DNA of 64,000 bases from Pseudochrobactrum saccharolyticum (lineage in GTDB: Bacteria > Pseudomonadota > Alphaproteobacteria > Rhizobiales > Rhizobiaceae). Location: contig NZ_VZPG01000001.1 of the NCBI RefSeq assembly GCF_008801715.1, positions 744,001 to 808,000 on the forward strand, read 5' to 3'. Positions 53,960 to 64,000 of the stretch are shown in pieces (the first letter of the stretch is position 1; each line of letters begins with the position of its first letter). The notes under the pieces were generated by a model, which searched no databases, was not told where the DNA came from, and saw nothing but the letters and a program-made list of their open reading frames with translations. The position numbers and the translations under genes were made by a program.

Positions 53960-55067
53960 AGGAATGTGCAATCTGTTTCAGCACTTCAGCCATACGGGTG
54001 ATCTGTGCCTCATCAACATTTAACGTGATAGAAATACGCAGCCGCGCAGTACCGAATGGCACTGTCGGCGGGCGAATGGCGCGGATATCAAAGCCATGAT
54101 TTTGCAGAGCTTCGGCCATTATGACTGCGCGTTGATTATCGCCCACGATATAGGGAATGATCTGCGAACCACTTGGCTGCAAATGTTGCTCAGCATGGTG
54201 GATAAGTGCGTGTAACTTCCCACGCCGCTGCGGTTCTGCAGCCAAAACCTTCAAACTCCCGCGCACAATCGCTGCCTGCAAAGGCGCTGGCGCAGTGGAA
54301 AAAATGAAGCCCCGTGCACGATTGATCAGCACATCAATCAAAGGCTTGGCCGCACAAAGCAGTGCACCGGAAGCACCAAGTGCTTTGCCGCAAGTATGCA
54401 GGATCAGCACATTGTCCCGCCCTGCAAAATCCGCCGCTAAGCCCCGCCCGTCGGCACCAAACACACCGGTCGCATGTGCCTCGTCAATACAAAGGAAACA
54501 GCCATAGCGATCGGCCAAATCGCTCAGTTCTGCGAGCGGTGCAAAATCACCATCCATAGAATAGAGGCTCTCGACCGCCAGCCAGATATTGCCGCTTTTC
54601 TCAGTCGCACGAAACTGCCGGATGGCCGCTTCAAATGCCGCAAGATCATTATGCGGCACGCTTTGGGTCTTCGCTTTGCCAGTCTGCATACCGGCATGAA
54701 TACTGGCATGGATCAGCGCATCATAAAGCACCAGATCGCCAGCTTGGGGGAGCGTTGCAAATACCGCCTGATTAGCGTCGAACCCGCTGGCGAAGTACAA
54801 AACCTGAGGTGCTTTGAAAAAAGCAGCAGCTTCCGCCTCCAGCGCTTCATGCTCCGGATGATTGCCACGCAACAAACGTGAACCGCCGGAGCCGACCGGC
54901 ACGCCACGCTCCAGCGCCTGACTGGCAATATTGCGTAAATAGTCCGAGCCAGCCAATGCCAGATAATCATTGGATGAGAAATCTGCACCTTGCGCCACGT
55001 TGAGACTACGCAGCCGTCCTTTGCTTTCAAGCCGTTGCAATATCGCATTGTAAGGCTGCATCAGCAT
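53952..55067 (-). CDS. bioF: 8-amino-7-oxononanoate synthase
   Basis: 371 residues, alpha-oxoamine synthase family: [45 protein letters not shown] and [13 protein letters not shown] with the PLP lysine. It joins pimeloyl-ACP and alanine. The start ATG at 55067 overlaps the stop of bioB; ATG 55061 is an alternative. Confidence 0.96.
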   Translation of the reverse strand: MLMQPYNAILQRLESKGRLRSLNVAQGADFSSNDYLALAGSDYLRNIASQALERGVPVGSGGSRLLRGNHPEHEALEAEAAAFFKAPQVLYFASGFDANQAVFATLPQAGDLVLYDALIHASIHAGMQTGKAKTQSVPHNDLAAFEAAIRQFRATEKSGNIWLAVESLYSMDGDFAPLAELSDLADRYGCFLCIDEAHATGVFGADGRGLAADFAGRDNVLILHTCGKALGASGALLCAAKPLIDVLINRARGFIFSTAPAPLQAAIVRGSLKVLAAEPQRRGKLHALIHHAEQHLQPSGSQIIPYIVGDNQRAVIMAEALQNHGFDIRAIRPPTVPFGTARLRISITLNVDEAQITRMAEVLKQIAHSYE

Positions 55068-56053
55068 GTGCAGCTTTCCTCAGCCACAGTCTCAGCCTGC
55101 ATGCCCAGACGTTTCAACAAATCCGCATCGCGGTCATCGCCGGCATTGGCGGCTGTCAGCAGAACATCGCCGATGAAAATCGAATTGGCACCAGCGAAGA
55201 AACACATTGCCTGCATTTCATCACTCATATTGCTGCGTCCTGCGGTAAGCCGCACATGGGATGTCGGCATCATAATCCGAGCCAAGGCGATAATGCGGAT
55301 GAAAGCGATGGAATCCACCGGCTTAGCATTGGCAAGTTTAGAACCTTCAATCGGGATCAGCATATTGATCGGCACGCTTTGCGGTACTTCTTCAAGATTG
55401 GCCAGCGTCACCAGCATATTAACGCGATCCTGCTCGCTCTCCCCCATACCGAGAATGCCACCGGAGCAGACATTGATACCGGCCATCCGCACATTATCCA
55501 GCGTATCCAACCGGTCTGCGAAAGTACGGGTGGTGATAATCTGCGGGTAAAATTCCTCTGATGTATCAATATTGTGATTGTAATAATCCAAGCCCGCCGC
55601 ACTGAGCTTTTGTGCCTGCGGCAGTGACAACATGCCGAGCGTCATGCAGGTTTCCATGCCCATGGCTTTCACGCCCTGAACCATCGCAACGACCATATCC
55701 ATGTCGCGCTCTTTTGGACTGCGCCATGCCGCGCCCATACAATAGCGGGTGGCACCGGCAGCTTTTGCCTGCTGAGCTTCAGCCAGCACACGCTCCACCT
55801 CCATCAGTTTGGATGCCTTCAGTCCGGTCGGATTATGCGCAGACTGGTTGCAGTAAAAACAATCCTCAGGACAGCCACCGGTTTTAATGCTCAGCAATTT
55901 GCTCATCTGCAAACGGTTCGGGTCGAAGTTCTGCCGGTGGATGACATGCGCCTGAAACATCAGATCATTAAACGGCAGATCATAGACGCGACGTGCCTCT
56001 TCTGCCGTCCAGCGTGTCTGAGGTGCATTCTGATGAGAAACAGGCTGAGACAT
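55061..56053 (-). CDS. bioB: Biotin synthase
   Basis: 330 residues. The radical-SAM cluster motif is [14 protein letters not shown]. Others are [25 protein letters not shown] and the closing [20 protein letters not shown]. It inserts sulfur into dethiobiotin. A ribosome site AAGGA lies 7 bases before ATG 56053, and a BioR-type box overlaps its likely -10 region. It is the first gene of bioBFDAZ. Confidence 0.97.
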   Translation of the reverse strand: MSQPVSHQNAPQTRWTAEEARRVYDLPFNDLMFQAHVIHRQNFDPNRLQMSKLLSIKTGGCPEDCFYCNQSAHNPTGLKASKLMEVERVLAEAQQAKAAGATRYCMGAAWRSPKERDMDMVVAMVQGVKAMGMETCMTLGMLSLPQAQKLSAAGLDYYNHNIDTSEEFYPQIITTRTFADRLDTLDNVRMAGINVCSGGILGMGESEQDRVNMLVTLANLEEVPQSVPINMLIPIEGSKLANAKPVDSIAFIRIIALARIMMPTSHVRLTAGRSNMSDEMQAMCFFAGANSIFIGDVLLTAANAGDDRDADLLKRLGMQAETVAEESCTC

Positions 56054-56086
56054 GAAATATCCTTATAAAATGATGCTCGGCATAAA

Positions 56087-56096
56087 TTATAGATAA
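56087..56096. promoter_or_regulatory. BioR-type box at the bioB promoter
   Basis: TTATAGATAA is an exact match to the known alphaproteobacterial BioR consensus (TTATMKATAA). On the minus strand it overlaps a TATAAT-like -10 about 35 bp from the bioB start, so BioR binding would block transcription. The bioR gene itself is not in the window. Confidence 0.85.
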
Positions 56097-56200
56097 TTTT
56101 ACGAGATTCGTAATTTTCACTTCAGTTAAAACGTCAAAATTGATATGTCCATATAAAAAAATCTATAAATCTATATTGCAACAACTCCAATATTGAATTT

Positions 56201-56211
56201 TTATCTATAAT
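56201..56211. promoter_or_regulatory. Second BioR-type box, facing the unknown secreted-protein gene
   Basis: TTATCTATAA (56201-56210) is the reverse complement of the first box and overlaps TATAAT (56206-56211) on the plus strand, about 125 bp before the gene at 56335. The two boxes are 114 bp apart. The second box may regulate the divergent genes, or add cooperative binding for bioB. Confidence 0.65.
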
Positions 56212-56334
56212 TTAACAAAAACCTCCTCTGATGCTCCTCCTATCAAAACTTCGTCAGCCTCATGAATTCAGTGTCTTTTGCTGCAATTTTTGTATTATGC
56301 AGGCAGTTCAGATCAGAACCGCAAGAGAGATTTC

Positions 56335-57120
56335 ATGGTGCCGGTACATTTCAAACGCCTTTCGCTCGCCATTTTGGCGCTGGGCATATCTGTTGCTTTC
56401 AGCAGCCCGCTACAGGCAACTGTACCCGCCACCGGCACTGAGCACCTGAATAAAGCCTTGCAGGAATTTATTGTGCGGCTGGAAGAAACCAAGCGCACCA
56501 AACTCCCGCCGCGCCTGTCCAACAGTCAGGATGCACCTGTACTTGAAGACTTGTGGAATGTGCCGGCAATTATCGGTCAGGCACCCTATCAGGCGAGCGA
56601 TTTGCCAATATTGATGGATATTATTCAGCAGCAGGCACAGGTAACCAAGGCCTATGTGTCCTTCTCGACTGATCCGCAAAAACCGGCAGATACCGAGAAA
56701 AACAGCATCGCTTTTCAGGATGAAATCACCCGCTCTTCTGCCGCTATGGTCAGTTTCATTGCTGCCGCCCTCGAAGCTGCAGGCGACTATGCTGAAACAC
56801 TGAAAACGACAAGCAACGGCAAAGCACAGACAGATACAATTCTTAAATTGCGGCTCGGCTTGCAGCAGGTCATTAATGGTTCTGCGCTGATGTTAAGCAA
56901 TCCGGAACTCAATGCCCATAATCAGGAAAGACTGGCGCAAGCACTGGCAGATAACGCCCCTGCAATTGCAAAAGCTATTTCCTTGCAAGATCGTAAAATG
57001 CTGAGCAATATTATCGAGCGCGCCAAACCGGTCTTGCGCGATACTGCACGTCAATCCGCGGACCGGTTTATTTCTGCTATGGAAAATAAAGACTGCACCG
57101 GTCTTTGCATATTGCATTGA
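56335..57120 (+). CDS. Secreted protein of unknown function, 261 aa
   Basis: I do not recognise it. From ATG 56335, the N-terminus LSLAILALGISVAFSSPLQA is a Sec signal peptide, probably cut after LQA. A frame open from 56278 lacks a good signal and was not used. The mature part is helical and amphipathic, with no catalytic motif visible; two cysteines near the end (KDCTGLCILH) could form a disulfide. It lies 20 bp before a membrane alpha/beta-hydrolase gene and looks co-transcribed. A BioR-type box sits upstream, so a biotin-related role is possible. Confidence 0.75.
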   Translation: MVPVHFKRLSLAILALGISVAFSSPLQATVPATGTEHLNKALQEFIVRLEETKRTKLPPRLSNSQDAPVLEDLWNVPAIIGQAPYQASDLPILMDIIQQQAQVTKAYVSFSTDPQKPADTEKNSIAFQDEITRSSAAMVSFIAAALEAAGDYAETLKTTSNGKAQTDTILKLRLGLQQVINGSALMLSNPELNAHNQERLAQALADNAPAIAKAISLQDRKMLSNIIERAKPVLRDTARQSADRFISAMENKDCTGLCILH

Positions 57121-57140
57121 AACTAAAGGGAAAATAACTG

Positions 57141-58793
57141 ATGAAACCAGTCTGGCTGGAAAAATTCTGGAGTTCCCTGTCGCTGATCGGGATGTTGCTC
57201 GGCACACTTTTCTTCGCAGCCTCGCTTACGCCGTCACTGGTGCCGCGCCCCTTTCTGATACAGGGCGTGCTGTCGGGCGCCTGTTTCGCCATCGGTTACG
57301 GGATCGGTGTGTTTCTGTTTTGGCTGTGGAACTATCTGCAATTGCCGAAGCCTGAAGGCAGGATTTCCACGATCATCAAAATTACTGCCATGGCCGTGAC
57401 CATCATCACAGCTATGGTGTTTCTGTGGCATGCGGCAGACGGACAAAATTCCATCCGCAATCTGATGGGATTGGAAAAAGTTGAAAGCGCGCACCCGCTG
57501 AAAACCGGCCTGATTGCGCTGATTACTTTTGTTATTCTGATCGCGCTCGCCCGTTTATTTCAGCTGATTTATCGCAGTTCCAGCCGCTGGCTCGATCGCT
57601 ATATCCCGCCACGCCTGTCACGTTTTACCGGCTTTCTGATTGCTGCCGTGATTTTCAGCATGGCAATCAATGGTGTGCTGTTCCGCTTCGGCCTACATGT
57701 GATGGATTCCTCCTACCGCAAATTTGATGCGCTGATGGAAGCGGAAGTCCCCCAACCGCAAGATCCGCTGAAAAGCGGCAGCGCCGCCTCGCTGGTCAAA
57801 TGGGATGAGTTGGGGCGTATGGGACGCAGCTATGTCAGCTCCGGTCCTGATGCACAGCAGATCAGCAATTTCACCGGCCGTCCGGCGCAAAATCCGCTGC
57901 GCGTCTATGTGGGCTTACGCTCGGCTGAAACTGCCAAGGAACGCGCCAAACTTGCGCTTCAGGAGATGATCCGTGTCGGTGCATTTGACCGCTCTCTGCT
58001 GCTGGTGACCATTCCGACCGGCACCGGCTGGGTCGATGAAATGGGCATTGATCCGGTGGAATATCTCCATGACGGTGATATTGCCAGCGTTGCCGTGCAA
58101 TATTCCTATCTCGCCAGCTGGCTCTCGCTGTTGGTTGAACCAGGTTATGGCAGTGAAACCGCAACGGCTCTGTTTGACGAGGTTTACGATCACTGGACCA
58201 AGCTGCCAAAGGAAACGCGTCCGAAACTCTATCTCTATGGCCTGAGCCTCGGTGCGATGAATTCGCAGCTTTCATCGGAACTGTTTCAGGTGCTGGGCGA
58301 TCCTTATCAGGGCGCCTTGTGGAGCGGCCCGCCATTCACCAGCCGTTTGTGGCGCTCCATCACCAACAACCGAAATGAAGGCACACCGGAATGGCTGCCG
58401 GAATTCCGTGATGGTTCCTATGCACGTTTCACCAATCAGAATAATGCTTTGAGGCTGCCAAACAGTCATTGGGGGCCGATGCGTATTGTCTATCTGCAAT
58501 ATGCCAGCGACCCGATTGTGTTTTTTGATCCGAAAGACTTCTACCGTGAACCGGACTGGATGAAAGCACCACGCGGCCCTGATGTGTCTCCGCAGCTGAA
58601 ATGGTATCCGGTAGTGAGCATGTTGCAGCTGGCCATTGACCTGATGCTGGCTACCACCACACCGATCGGCCACGGCCACGTCTATGCACCGCAGCATTAT
58701 ATTGATGCATGGGTAGAGGTGACCAATGTCAGTTGGTCACAGGCAGATATTGACCGGCTGAAAGAACATTTCATCGCCAAGCTGCCCAAATAA
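57141..58793 (+). CDS. Membrane alpha/beta-hydrolase (Abhydrolase_9-type)
   Basis: 550 residues. The N-terminal part has four or so membrane spans (LSLIGMLLGTLFFAASLTPS, IGYGIGVFLFWLWNYLQL, TAMAVTIITAMVFLW and later ones to about 185). The C-terminal half is a hydrolase domain: RVYVGLRSAETAKERAKLAL, PTGTGWVDEMGIDPVEYLHD, LYGLSLGAMNSQ (nucleophile elbow GLSLG), and DPIVFFDPKDFY. This order fits the Abhydrolase_9 families, whose function is unknown. The partner secreted protein and BioR-type box suggest it may act on an exported or imported ester or amide. Confidence 0.85.
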   Translation: MKPVWLEKFWSSLSLIGMLLGTLFFAASLTPSLVPRPFLIQGVLSGACFAIGYGIGVFLFWLWNYLQLPKPEGRISTIIKITAMAVTIITAMVFLWHAADGQNSIRNLMGLEKVESAHPLKTGLIALITFVILIALARLFQLIYRSSSRWLDRYIPPRLSRFTGFLIAAVIFSMAINGVLFRFGLHVMDSSYRKFDALMEAEVPQPQDPLKSGSAASLVKWDELGRMGRSYVSSGPDAQQISNFTGRPAQNPLRVYVGLRSAETAKERAKLALQEMIRVGAFDRSLLLVTIPTGTGWVDEMGIDPVEYLHDGDIASVAVQYSYLASWLSLLVEPGYGSETATALFDEVYDHWTKLPKETRPKLYLYGLSLGAMNSQLSSELFQVLGDPYQGALWSGPPFTSRLWRSITNNRNEGTPEWLPEFRDGSYARFTNQNNALRLPNSHWGPMRIVYLQYASDPIVFFDPKDFYREPDWMKAPRGPDVSPQLKWYPVVSMLQLAIDLMLATTTPIGHGHVYAPQHYIDAWVEVTNVSWSQADIDRLKEHFIAKLPK

Positions 58794-58804
58794 TAATCAT
58801 GATA

Positions 58805-58834
58805 TGGCGAGCTCTGCTATCGTAGAGCCCGCCA
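58805..58834. terminator. Hairpin between convergent hydrolase and lpd genes
   Basis: TGGCGAGCTCT / AGAGCCCGCCA, an 11-bp stem with one mismatch, lies between converging stop codons. There is no strong T-run. Confidence 0.45.
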
Positions 58835-58839
58835 TAATT

Positions 58840-60237
58840 TCAACTATGCAAATTGCGGCCAAGTGCTGTGAAAGCAGCCTCCTGAAAAGCCTCTCCGCGT
58901 GTCGGATGCGCGTGAATGGTCTGCGCCACATCTTCCAGCACAGTACCCATTTCCAAAGCGAGTGCGAAACCATTGACCAGCTCGGACACGTCATGGCCGA
59001 CCCCCTGTATGCCCAGTACCAGATGATTATCCGCCCGAGCGACAACACGGACAAAACCCGTTTCATCCTGCTGGGTCATGGCGCGGCCATTGGCCATAAA
59101 CGGAAAACTGCCGGTGACAATTTCATAGCCTTGCAATTTCGCCTGATCCGGCAACAATCCAACGCTCACCACTTCAGGGTCAGTGAAACAGACGGACGGT
59201 ATCACAGGCTCATCCAATGCCGCTTTATGTCCGGCCAGATGTTCGGCCAGCATGGCTCCCTGCGCCATTGCCCGATGCGCCAGCATCGGTTCGCCGGTCA
59301 CATCACCGATTGCCCAGACATTGAGCATCGAAGTCGCGCAATATTTATCAATGCGGATGAAAGCGCCATTCATTGCCAGATCGAGACTTTCCAGTCCGAA
59401 CCCGCTGATATTTGGCCGCCGCCCCACAGCCACCAGAAACTTGTCCGCTTCCACCACCGCCGGCGCACTGTTGCCATGCTGGTGCACCAGCAAAGAACCG
59501 CCATCTGCGCTTAATCCCCGTGCTTCACTGCGCGTCATCACGGTAACGCCCAGAGTTGTCAGCCGCTTGCGCACCGGCGTGGTCAGTTCTGCATCCCAAA
59601 GCGGCAAAATGCGGTCTGCCGCTTCGATAATCGTCACCTGCGAGCCGAGTTTGGCAAAAGCCGTACTCAGTTCCATGCCGATATAACCGGCACCGATCAC
59701 CGCTAAGCGTTTCGGCACCTGTTCCAGCGCCAGAGCATCTGTTGAGGAAATAACATTGCCACCAAAGGGCAAAGCGCCGATCTGCATCGGCAATGAGCCG
59801 GTTGCCAGAACCAGATGTTTGGTGCGGATACGGGTTGTACCGGCCTTACCATGAACCACGGCAGTTTTACCGTCAATGATCTCTGCATTGCCTTTCAGCA
59901 CTGTGACCTTATGCTTTTTCAACAGGCCTTCAACACCGCCGGTCAGCCGCCGCACAATGGCACCTTTCCAGCTGAGTGTTTTGCCCCAATCCAGCGACAC
60001 ATCTCCAACGCGCAAGCCCAGCGCCGAACCGGATTGCTGAGCAAGTGCATGATGATAAGCATCGGCTGCATGGATCAATGCTTTGGAAGGGATACAGCCA
60101 ATATTCAGGCAGGTGCCGCCCAGCTGTTCCTTCTCAACCAGTATCACCGGCAGTCCAAGTTGTCCGGCACGGATGGCAGCGACATAACCGGCAGGTCCGC
60201 CACCAATAATCAGCACATGTGTTGCAATATCTTCCAT
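58840..60237 (-). CDS. lpdV: Dihydrolipoamide dehydrogenase (E3)
   Basis: 465 residues from ATG 60237; the longer frame overlaps the E2 gene. Starts HVLIIGGGPAGYVAAIRAGQ, with the redox disulfide in GGTCLNIGCIPSKALIH, a NAD-binding VIGAGYIGMELSTAFAKLGS, and the C-terminal HAHPTRGEAFQEAA with the catalytic His-Glu pair. It reoxidises lipoyl groups with NAD+. It is the last gene of the bkd operon and could also serve the acoABC complex, which lacks its own E3 in this window. Confidence 0.96.
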   Translation of the reverse strand: MEDIATHVLIIGGGPAGYVAAIRAGQLGLPVILVEKEQLGGTCLNIGCIPSKALIHAADAYHHALAQQSGSALGLRVGDVSLDWGKTLSWKGAIVRRLTGGVEGLLKKHKVTVLKGNAEIIDGKTAVVHGKAGTTRIRTKHLVLATGSLPMQIGALPFGGNVISSTDALALEQVPKRLAVIGAGYIGMELSTAFAKLGSQVTIIEAADRILPLWDAELTTPVRKRLTTLGVTVMTRSEARGLSADGGSLLVHQHGNSAPAVVEADKFLVAVGRRPNISGFGLESLDLAMNGAFIRIDKYCATSMLNVWAIGDVTGEPMLAHRAMAQGAMLAEHLAGHKAALDEPVIPSVCFTDPEVVSVGLLPDQAKLQGYEIVTGSFPFMANGRAMTQQDETGFVRVVARADNHLVLGIQGVGHDVSELVNGFALALEMGTVLEDVAQTIHAHPTRGEAFQEAAFTALGRNLHS

Positions 60238-60238
60238 C

Positions 60239-61471
60239 TCACACCTCAATGAAAAGTGTTGCGGGAACTTCAAGCAATTGCCTGATGCGGCGGATAAAAG
60301 CGGCGGCCTCATAACCATCGACCATCCGGTGATCAAAGGAGGAAGACAGGTTCATCATTTTGCGCGGCACAAACTGATTATCCTGCCATTGCGGGCGTAT
60401 CGCGATGCGGTTGATGCCGATAATCGCCACTTCCGGCTGGTTAATCACCGGCGTCGTCACCAGCCCGCCGAGGTCACCGAGACTGGTGACGGTTATGGTG
60501 GAACCGGAGAGTTCTTCGCGTTTCGCCACGCCTTCCCGTGCAGCACCGGCAAGCCGTGTGATTTCTGCGGCCATTGCCCAGAGATCCATGGCTTCTGCAT
60601 GATGCAGCACCGGCACCATCAAACCGGATGGCGTTTGTGTTGCCATACCAATATGGGCCGCCTGATGGCGGGTCAACACCTGCGCTTCCTCATCATAAAG
60701 CGCATTCATCTGCGGAAAATCACGCAATGCCACAACCAGCGCACGGAGAATAAACGGTAGCACAGTCAGTTTACCGCGCCGCTCCGCAAGGCTTGCATTC
60801 AATGTGCTGCGCAGAATTTCCAGATCGGTCACATCCACCTCTTCCACATAGGAAAAATGTGCGACCTCGCGGGAGGATTTCGCCATACGCTCCGCAATCT
60901 TGCGGCGCAGACCGGTGATTTTAATCTGCTCTGTGCCGTCGCGGCGTTGATAGGCCGAACTATGCGCACTACCGCCGCTAGCCGTAAAATGATCGAGATC
61001 ATCACGGGTGATGCGCCCCGCAGGTCCGCTGCCATGCACCTGCGTGAGATCAACACCCAGTTCCCGCGCCAGCGCCCGAACGGCAGGTGATGCAAGCGGC
61101 TTGTCATGCGCTATCGTGCTTGATGGTTGTACAGCCGAGAAAACAGGTTTTTCGGGCATTACTGGTTTTACAGGGACTGGCGGCGCAGCCTGAACCGGCG
61201 GAGGTGGCGGGGCATCATCCGCCCCTGCCCCTTCCACCTCAATCTCAACCAGCATCGCACCAACAGCCATCACCGTTCCGGCTTCCGCACCGATCTGCAG
61301 GACTGTTCCCGCCACAGGTGACGGCACCTCCACCGTTGCCTTATCGGTCATCACCGCAGCCAGAAGCTGGTCTTCTGCGATGACATCACCGGCTTTGACA
61401 TGCCATTCGACAATTTCAGCCTCGGCAACACCTTCGCCGATATCCGGCATTTTAATGATCTTTTTCACCAT
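60239..61471 (-). CDS. bkdB: Branched-chain 2-oxoacid dehydrogenase E2
   Basis: 410 residues. Lipoyl domain 1-76 with the lysine in MTDKATVEVPS; Pro/Ala linker; E3-binding domain near 130-165 (ASPAVRALARELGVDLTQVH, then GSGPAGRITRDDL); catalytic domain with SFDHRMVDGYEAA (HxxxDG). This is the chloramphenicol-acetyltransferase-like E2, unlike the AcoC. It transfers the branched acyl group to CoA. Confidence 0.94.
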   Translation of the reverse strand: MVKKIIKMPDIGEGVAEAEIVEWHVKAGDVIAEDQLLAAVMTDKATVEVPSPVAGTVLQIGAEAGTVMAVGAMLVEIEVEGAGADDAPPPPPVQAAPPVPVKPVMPEKPVFSAVQPSSTIAHDKPLASPAVRALARELGVDLTQVHGSGPAGRITRDDLDHFTASGGSAHSSAYQRRDGTEQIKITGLRRKIAERMAKSSREVAHFSYVEEVDVTDLEILRSTLNASLAERRGKLTVLPFILRALVVALRDFPQMNALYDEEAQVLTRHQAAHIGMATQTPSGLMVPVLHHAEAMDLWAMAAEITRLAGAAREGVAKREELSGSTITVTSLGDLGGLVTTPVINQPEVAIIGINRIAIRPQWQDNQFVPRKMMNLSSSFDHRMVDGYEAAAFIRRIRQLLEVPATLFIEV

Positions 61472-62502
61472 TTATGCCTCCATCACTTGCATGAGTGCCC
61501 GACCGACCCGTTCCGGCCCCGGAAAATAATCCCATTCATGGGCATGAGGGTAAGGCGTGTCCCAGCCGGTCACACGCAGGATCGGTGCTTCCAGTTGATA
61601 GAAACAACGCTCCTGTACTTCCGCCGCCAGTTGTGTGCCGAAGCCGGACAATCGCGTCGCTTCATGAACAATCACACAACGTCCGGTCTTGGCGACAGAA
61701 GCCGTAATCGTCTCGATATCCAGCGGCACCAGCGAGCGCAGATCAATCACCTCAGCATCAATGCCGGTCTCGGTGACAGCCGCTTCCGCCACATGCACCA
61801 TAGTGCCATAGGCCAGCACTGTGACTGCGGAACCTTTGCGCCGGATGGCCGCCTTGCCGATCGGCACCGAATAATAACCCTCCGGCGTTTCACTCAAAGC
61901 ATGTTTTGACCAAGGTACGACCGGTTGGTCGTAATGACCGTTGAACGGCCCGTTATAAAGCCGTTTCGGTTCCAGAAAGATCACCGGATCATCATTCTCA
62001 ATGGCCGAGATCAGCAGACCCTTGGCATCATAAGGATTGGACGGGATAATGGTCTGCAACCCCGCCACATGGGTAAACAGTGCCTCAGGGCTCTGACTAT
62101 GGGTCTGCGCACCAAAAATACCACCGCCGCACGGCATACGGATCACCATCGGCGCTGTATAATCACCGGCAGAACGAAAGCGCAGACGCGCGGCCTCCGA
62201 GACGATCTGGTCATAGGCCGGATAGACATAATCGGCGAACTGGATTTCCGCCACAGGACGCAGGCCATAGGCGCCCATACCGACTGCCACACCGACAATA
62301 CCGGTTTCGGAAATCGGTGTATCGAAGCAGCGCGCCTCACCATATTTGCGTTGCAGCCCTTCCGTGCAGCGGAATACGCCGCCGAAAAAGCCGACATCCT
62401 GACCGAACACGACAACCTTGTCATCGCGCTCCATCATCACATCCATCGCTTCGCGGATGGCTTCAATCATTGTGCGTCTTGGCAATACAGGTTTTGACAT
62501 CA

Positions 62503-62503
<1 letters not shown>
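61472..62503 (-). CDS. bkdA2: Branched-chain 2-oxoacid dehydrogenase E1 beta
   Basis: 343 residues from ATG 62503, overlapping the E1 alpha stop by one base. Features: DDKVVVFGQDVGFFGGVFRC, FDTPISETGIVGVAVGMGAY, IDLRSLVPLDIETITASVAK, and RVTGWDTPYPHAHEWDYFPG near the end. It forms the TPP enzyme with E1 alpha. Confidence 0.94.
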
Positions 62504-63819
<1,316 letters not shown>

Positions 63820-63833
63820 TTAACCTCTGCTGT

Positions 63834-64000
63834 CTATATTTTCGGCCACGGCCTTTGCTGTGGGCGAAGTTGTTCATAGGCATGGGCAAGTTGCAACACG
63901 CCCAGATCATCAAAACGCTGACCAATAATCTGCAAACCGATCGGCAAACCTTTTTCCGTGTAACCACAATTGACAGACACAGCAGGTTGTTCCGACATAT
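63834..64000 (-). CDS. Amidase-family protein, C-terminal fragment
   Basis: The frame is open from the window edge to a TAG at 63836-63834, about 54 codons. The translation (QPAVSVNCGYTEKGLPIGLQ then IIGQRFDDLGVL) is the typical C-terminus of the amidase-signature family, where the GLPIGLQ motif ends the fold. The catalytic Ser-Ser-Lys region is outside the window. It is the gene upstream of bkdA1 on the same strand and may share its operon. Confidence 0.85.
   Translation of the reverse strand, partial: MSEQPAVSVNCGYTEKGLPIGLQIIGQRFDDLGVLQLAHAYEQLRPQQRPWPKI

Overview
The window reads as a chromosomal stretch of an alphaproteobacterium, most likely a Brucella/Ochrobactrum-like member of the Hyphomicrobiales. 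Reasons: a DRL (DXR-II) protein that resembles the Brucella enzyme along its whole length, a bioBFDAZ operon carrying the FabH-like bioZ, two exact BioR-type boxes beside that operon, and the dense mix of ABC/TRAP importers and GntR/IclR/LysR/SorC regulators. GC looks moderate (low to mid 50s by eye, not computed). I see no rRNA, tRNA, CRISPR array, insertion sequence or phage gene. Coding density is high and no gap exceeds about 390 bp.

Layout. (1) 1-4832: end of a sulfonate-type ABC binding protein, an SsuD-like monooxygenase, then a TRAP transporter (fused DctQM plus DctP). (2) 4887-20015: a sugar-alcohol island with a SorC-type regulator, an unknown protein, a self-contained glucitol-type PTS operon ending in an HPr-EI fusion, a second unknown protein, an acetoin-dehydrogenase-like complex (acoABC) joined to a DRL-type NADP-dependent reductoisomerase, and a divergent galactitol-type PTS (gatCAB). 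(3) 20068-33984: an M24 peptidase, a flavin reductase with an Asp/Glu/hydantoin-type racemase, a Dpp/Opp-type ABC importer with two paralogous binding proteins, two amidohydrolases and a GntR/FCD regulator. (4) 34192-41951: a Pot-type ABC importer with a three-subunit HcnABC/opine-oxidase-type dehydrogenase and an IclR regulator. (5) 41989-47527: LysR regulator, orphan polar amino-acid binding protein, M81 peptidase and a double-length LysR protein. (6) 47512-56053: the biotin operon bioBFDAZ followed by a family III CoA-transferase and two acyl-CoA dehydrogenases. (7) 56335-58793: a secreted protein of unknown function and a membrane alpha/beta-hydrolase. (8) 58840-64000: a branched-chain 2-oxoacid dehydrogenase operon (E1alpha, E1beta, E2, E3) and the end of an amidase gene.

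The most interesting system is region 2. Two complete polyol PTSs have no polyol-phosphate dehydrogenase or ketose-bisphosphate aldolase beside them. Instead the cluster holds a DRL-type enzyme (1-deoxyxylulose 5-phosphate <-> 2-C-methylerythritol 4-phosphate in Brucella) and a TPP/lipoyl complex of the kind that cleaves acyloins to acetyl-CoA plus an aldehyde. Deoxyxylulose 5-phosphate is itself an acyloin. I therefore propose, as inference, a catabolic pathway for 2-C-methylerythritol or a related branched tetritol: PTS uptake and phosphorylation, DRL running in the oxidative direction, then Aco cleavage to acetyl-CoA and glyceraldehyde 3-phosphate. A shared AACATTTGT element lies at a similar place and in the same relative orientation upstream of all three operons, which supports one regulon.

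Other linked observations: a CAACATATTTGT / TGTCGACAT operator family ties the GntR gene, both Dpp-type binding-protein genes and the flavin reductase/racemase operon into one regulon. A second BioR box overlaps a TATAAT facing the secreted protein/alpha-beta-hydrolase pair, which suggests these unknowns belong to the biotin regulon.
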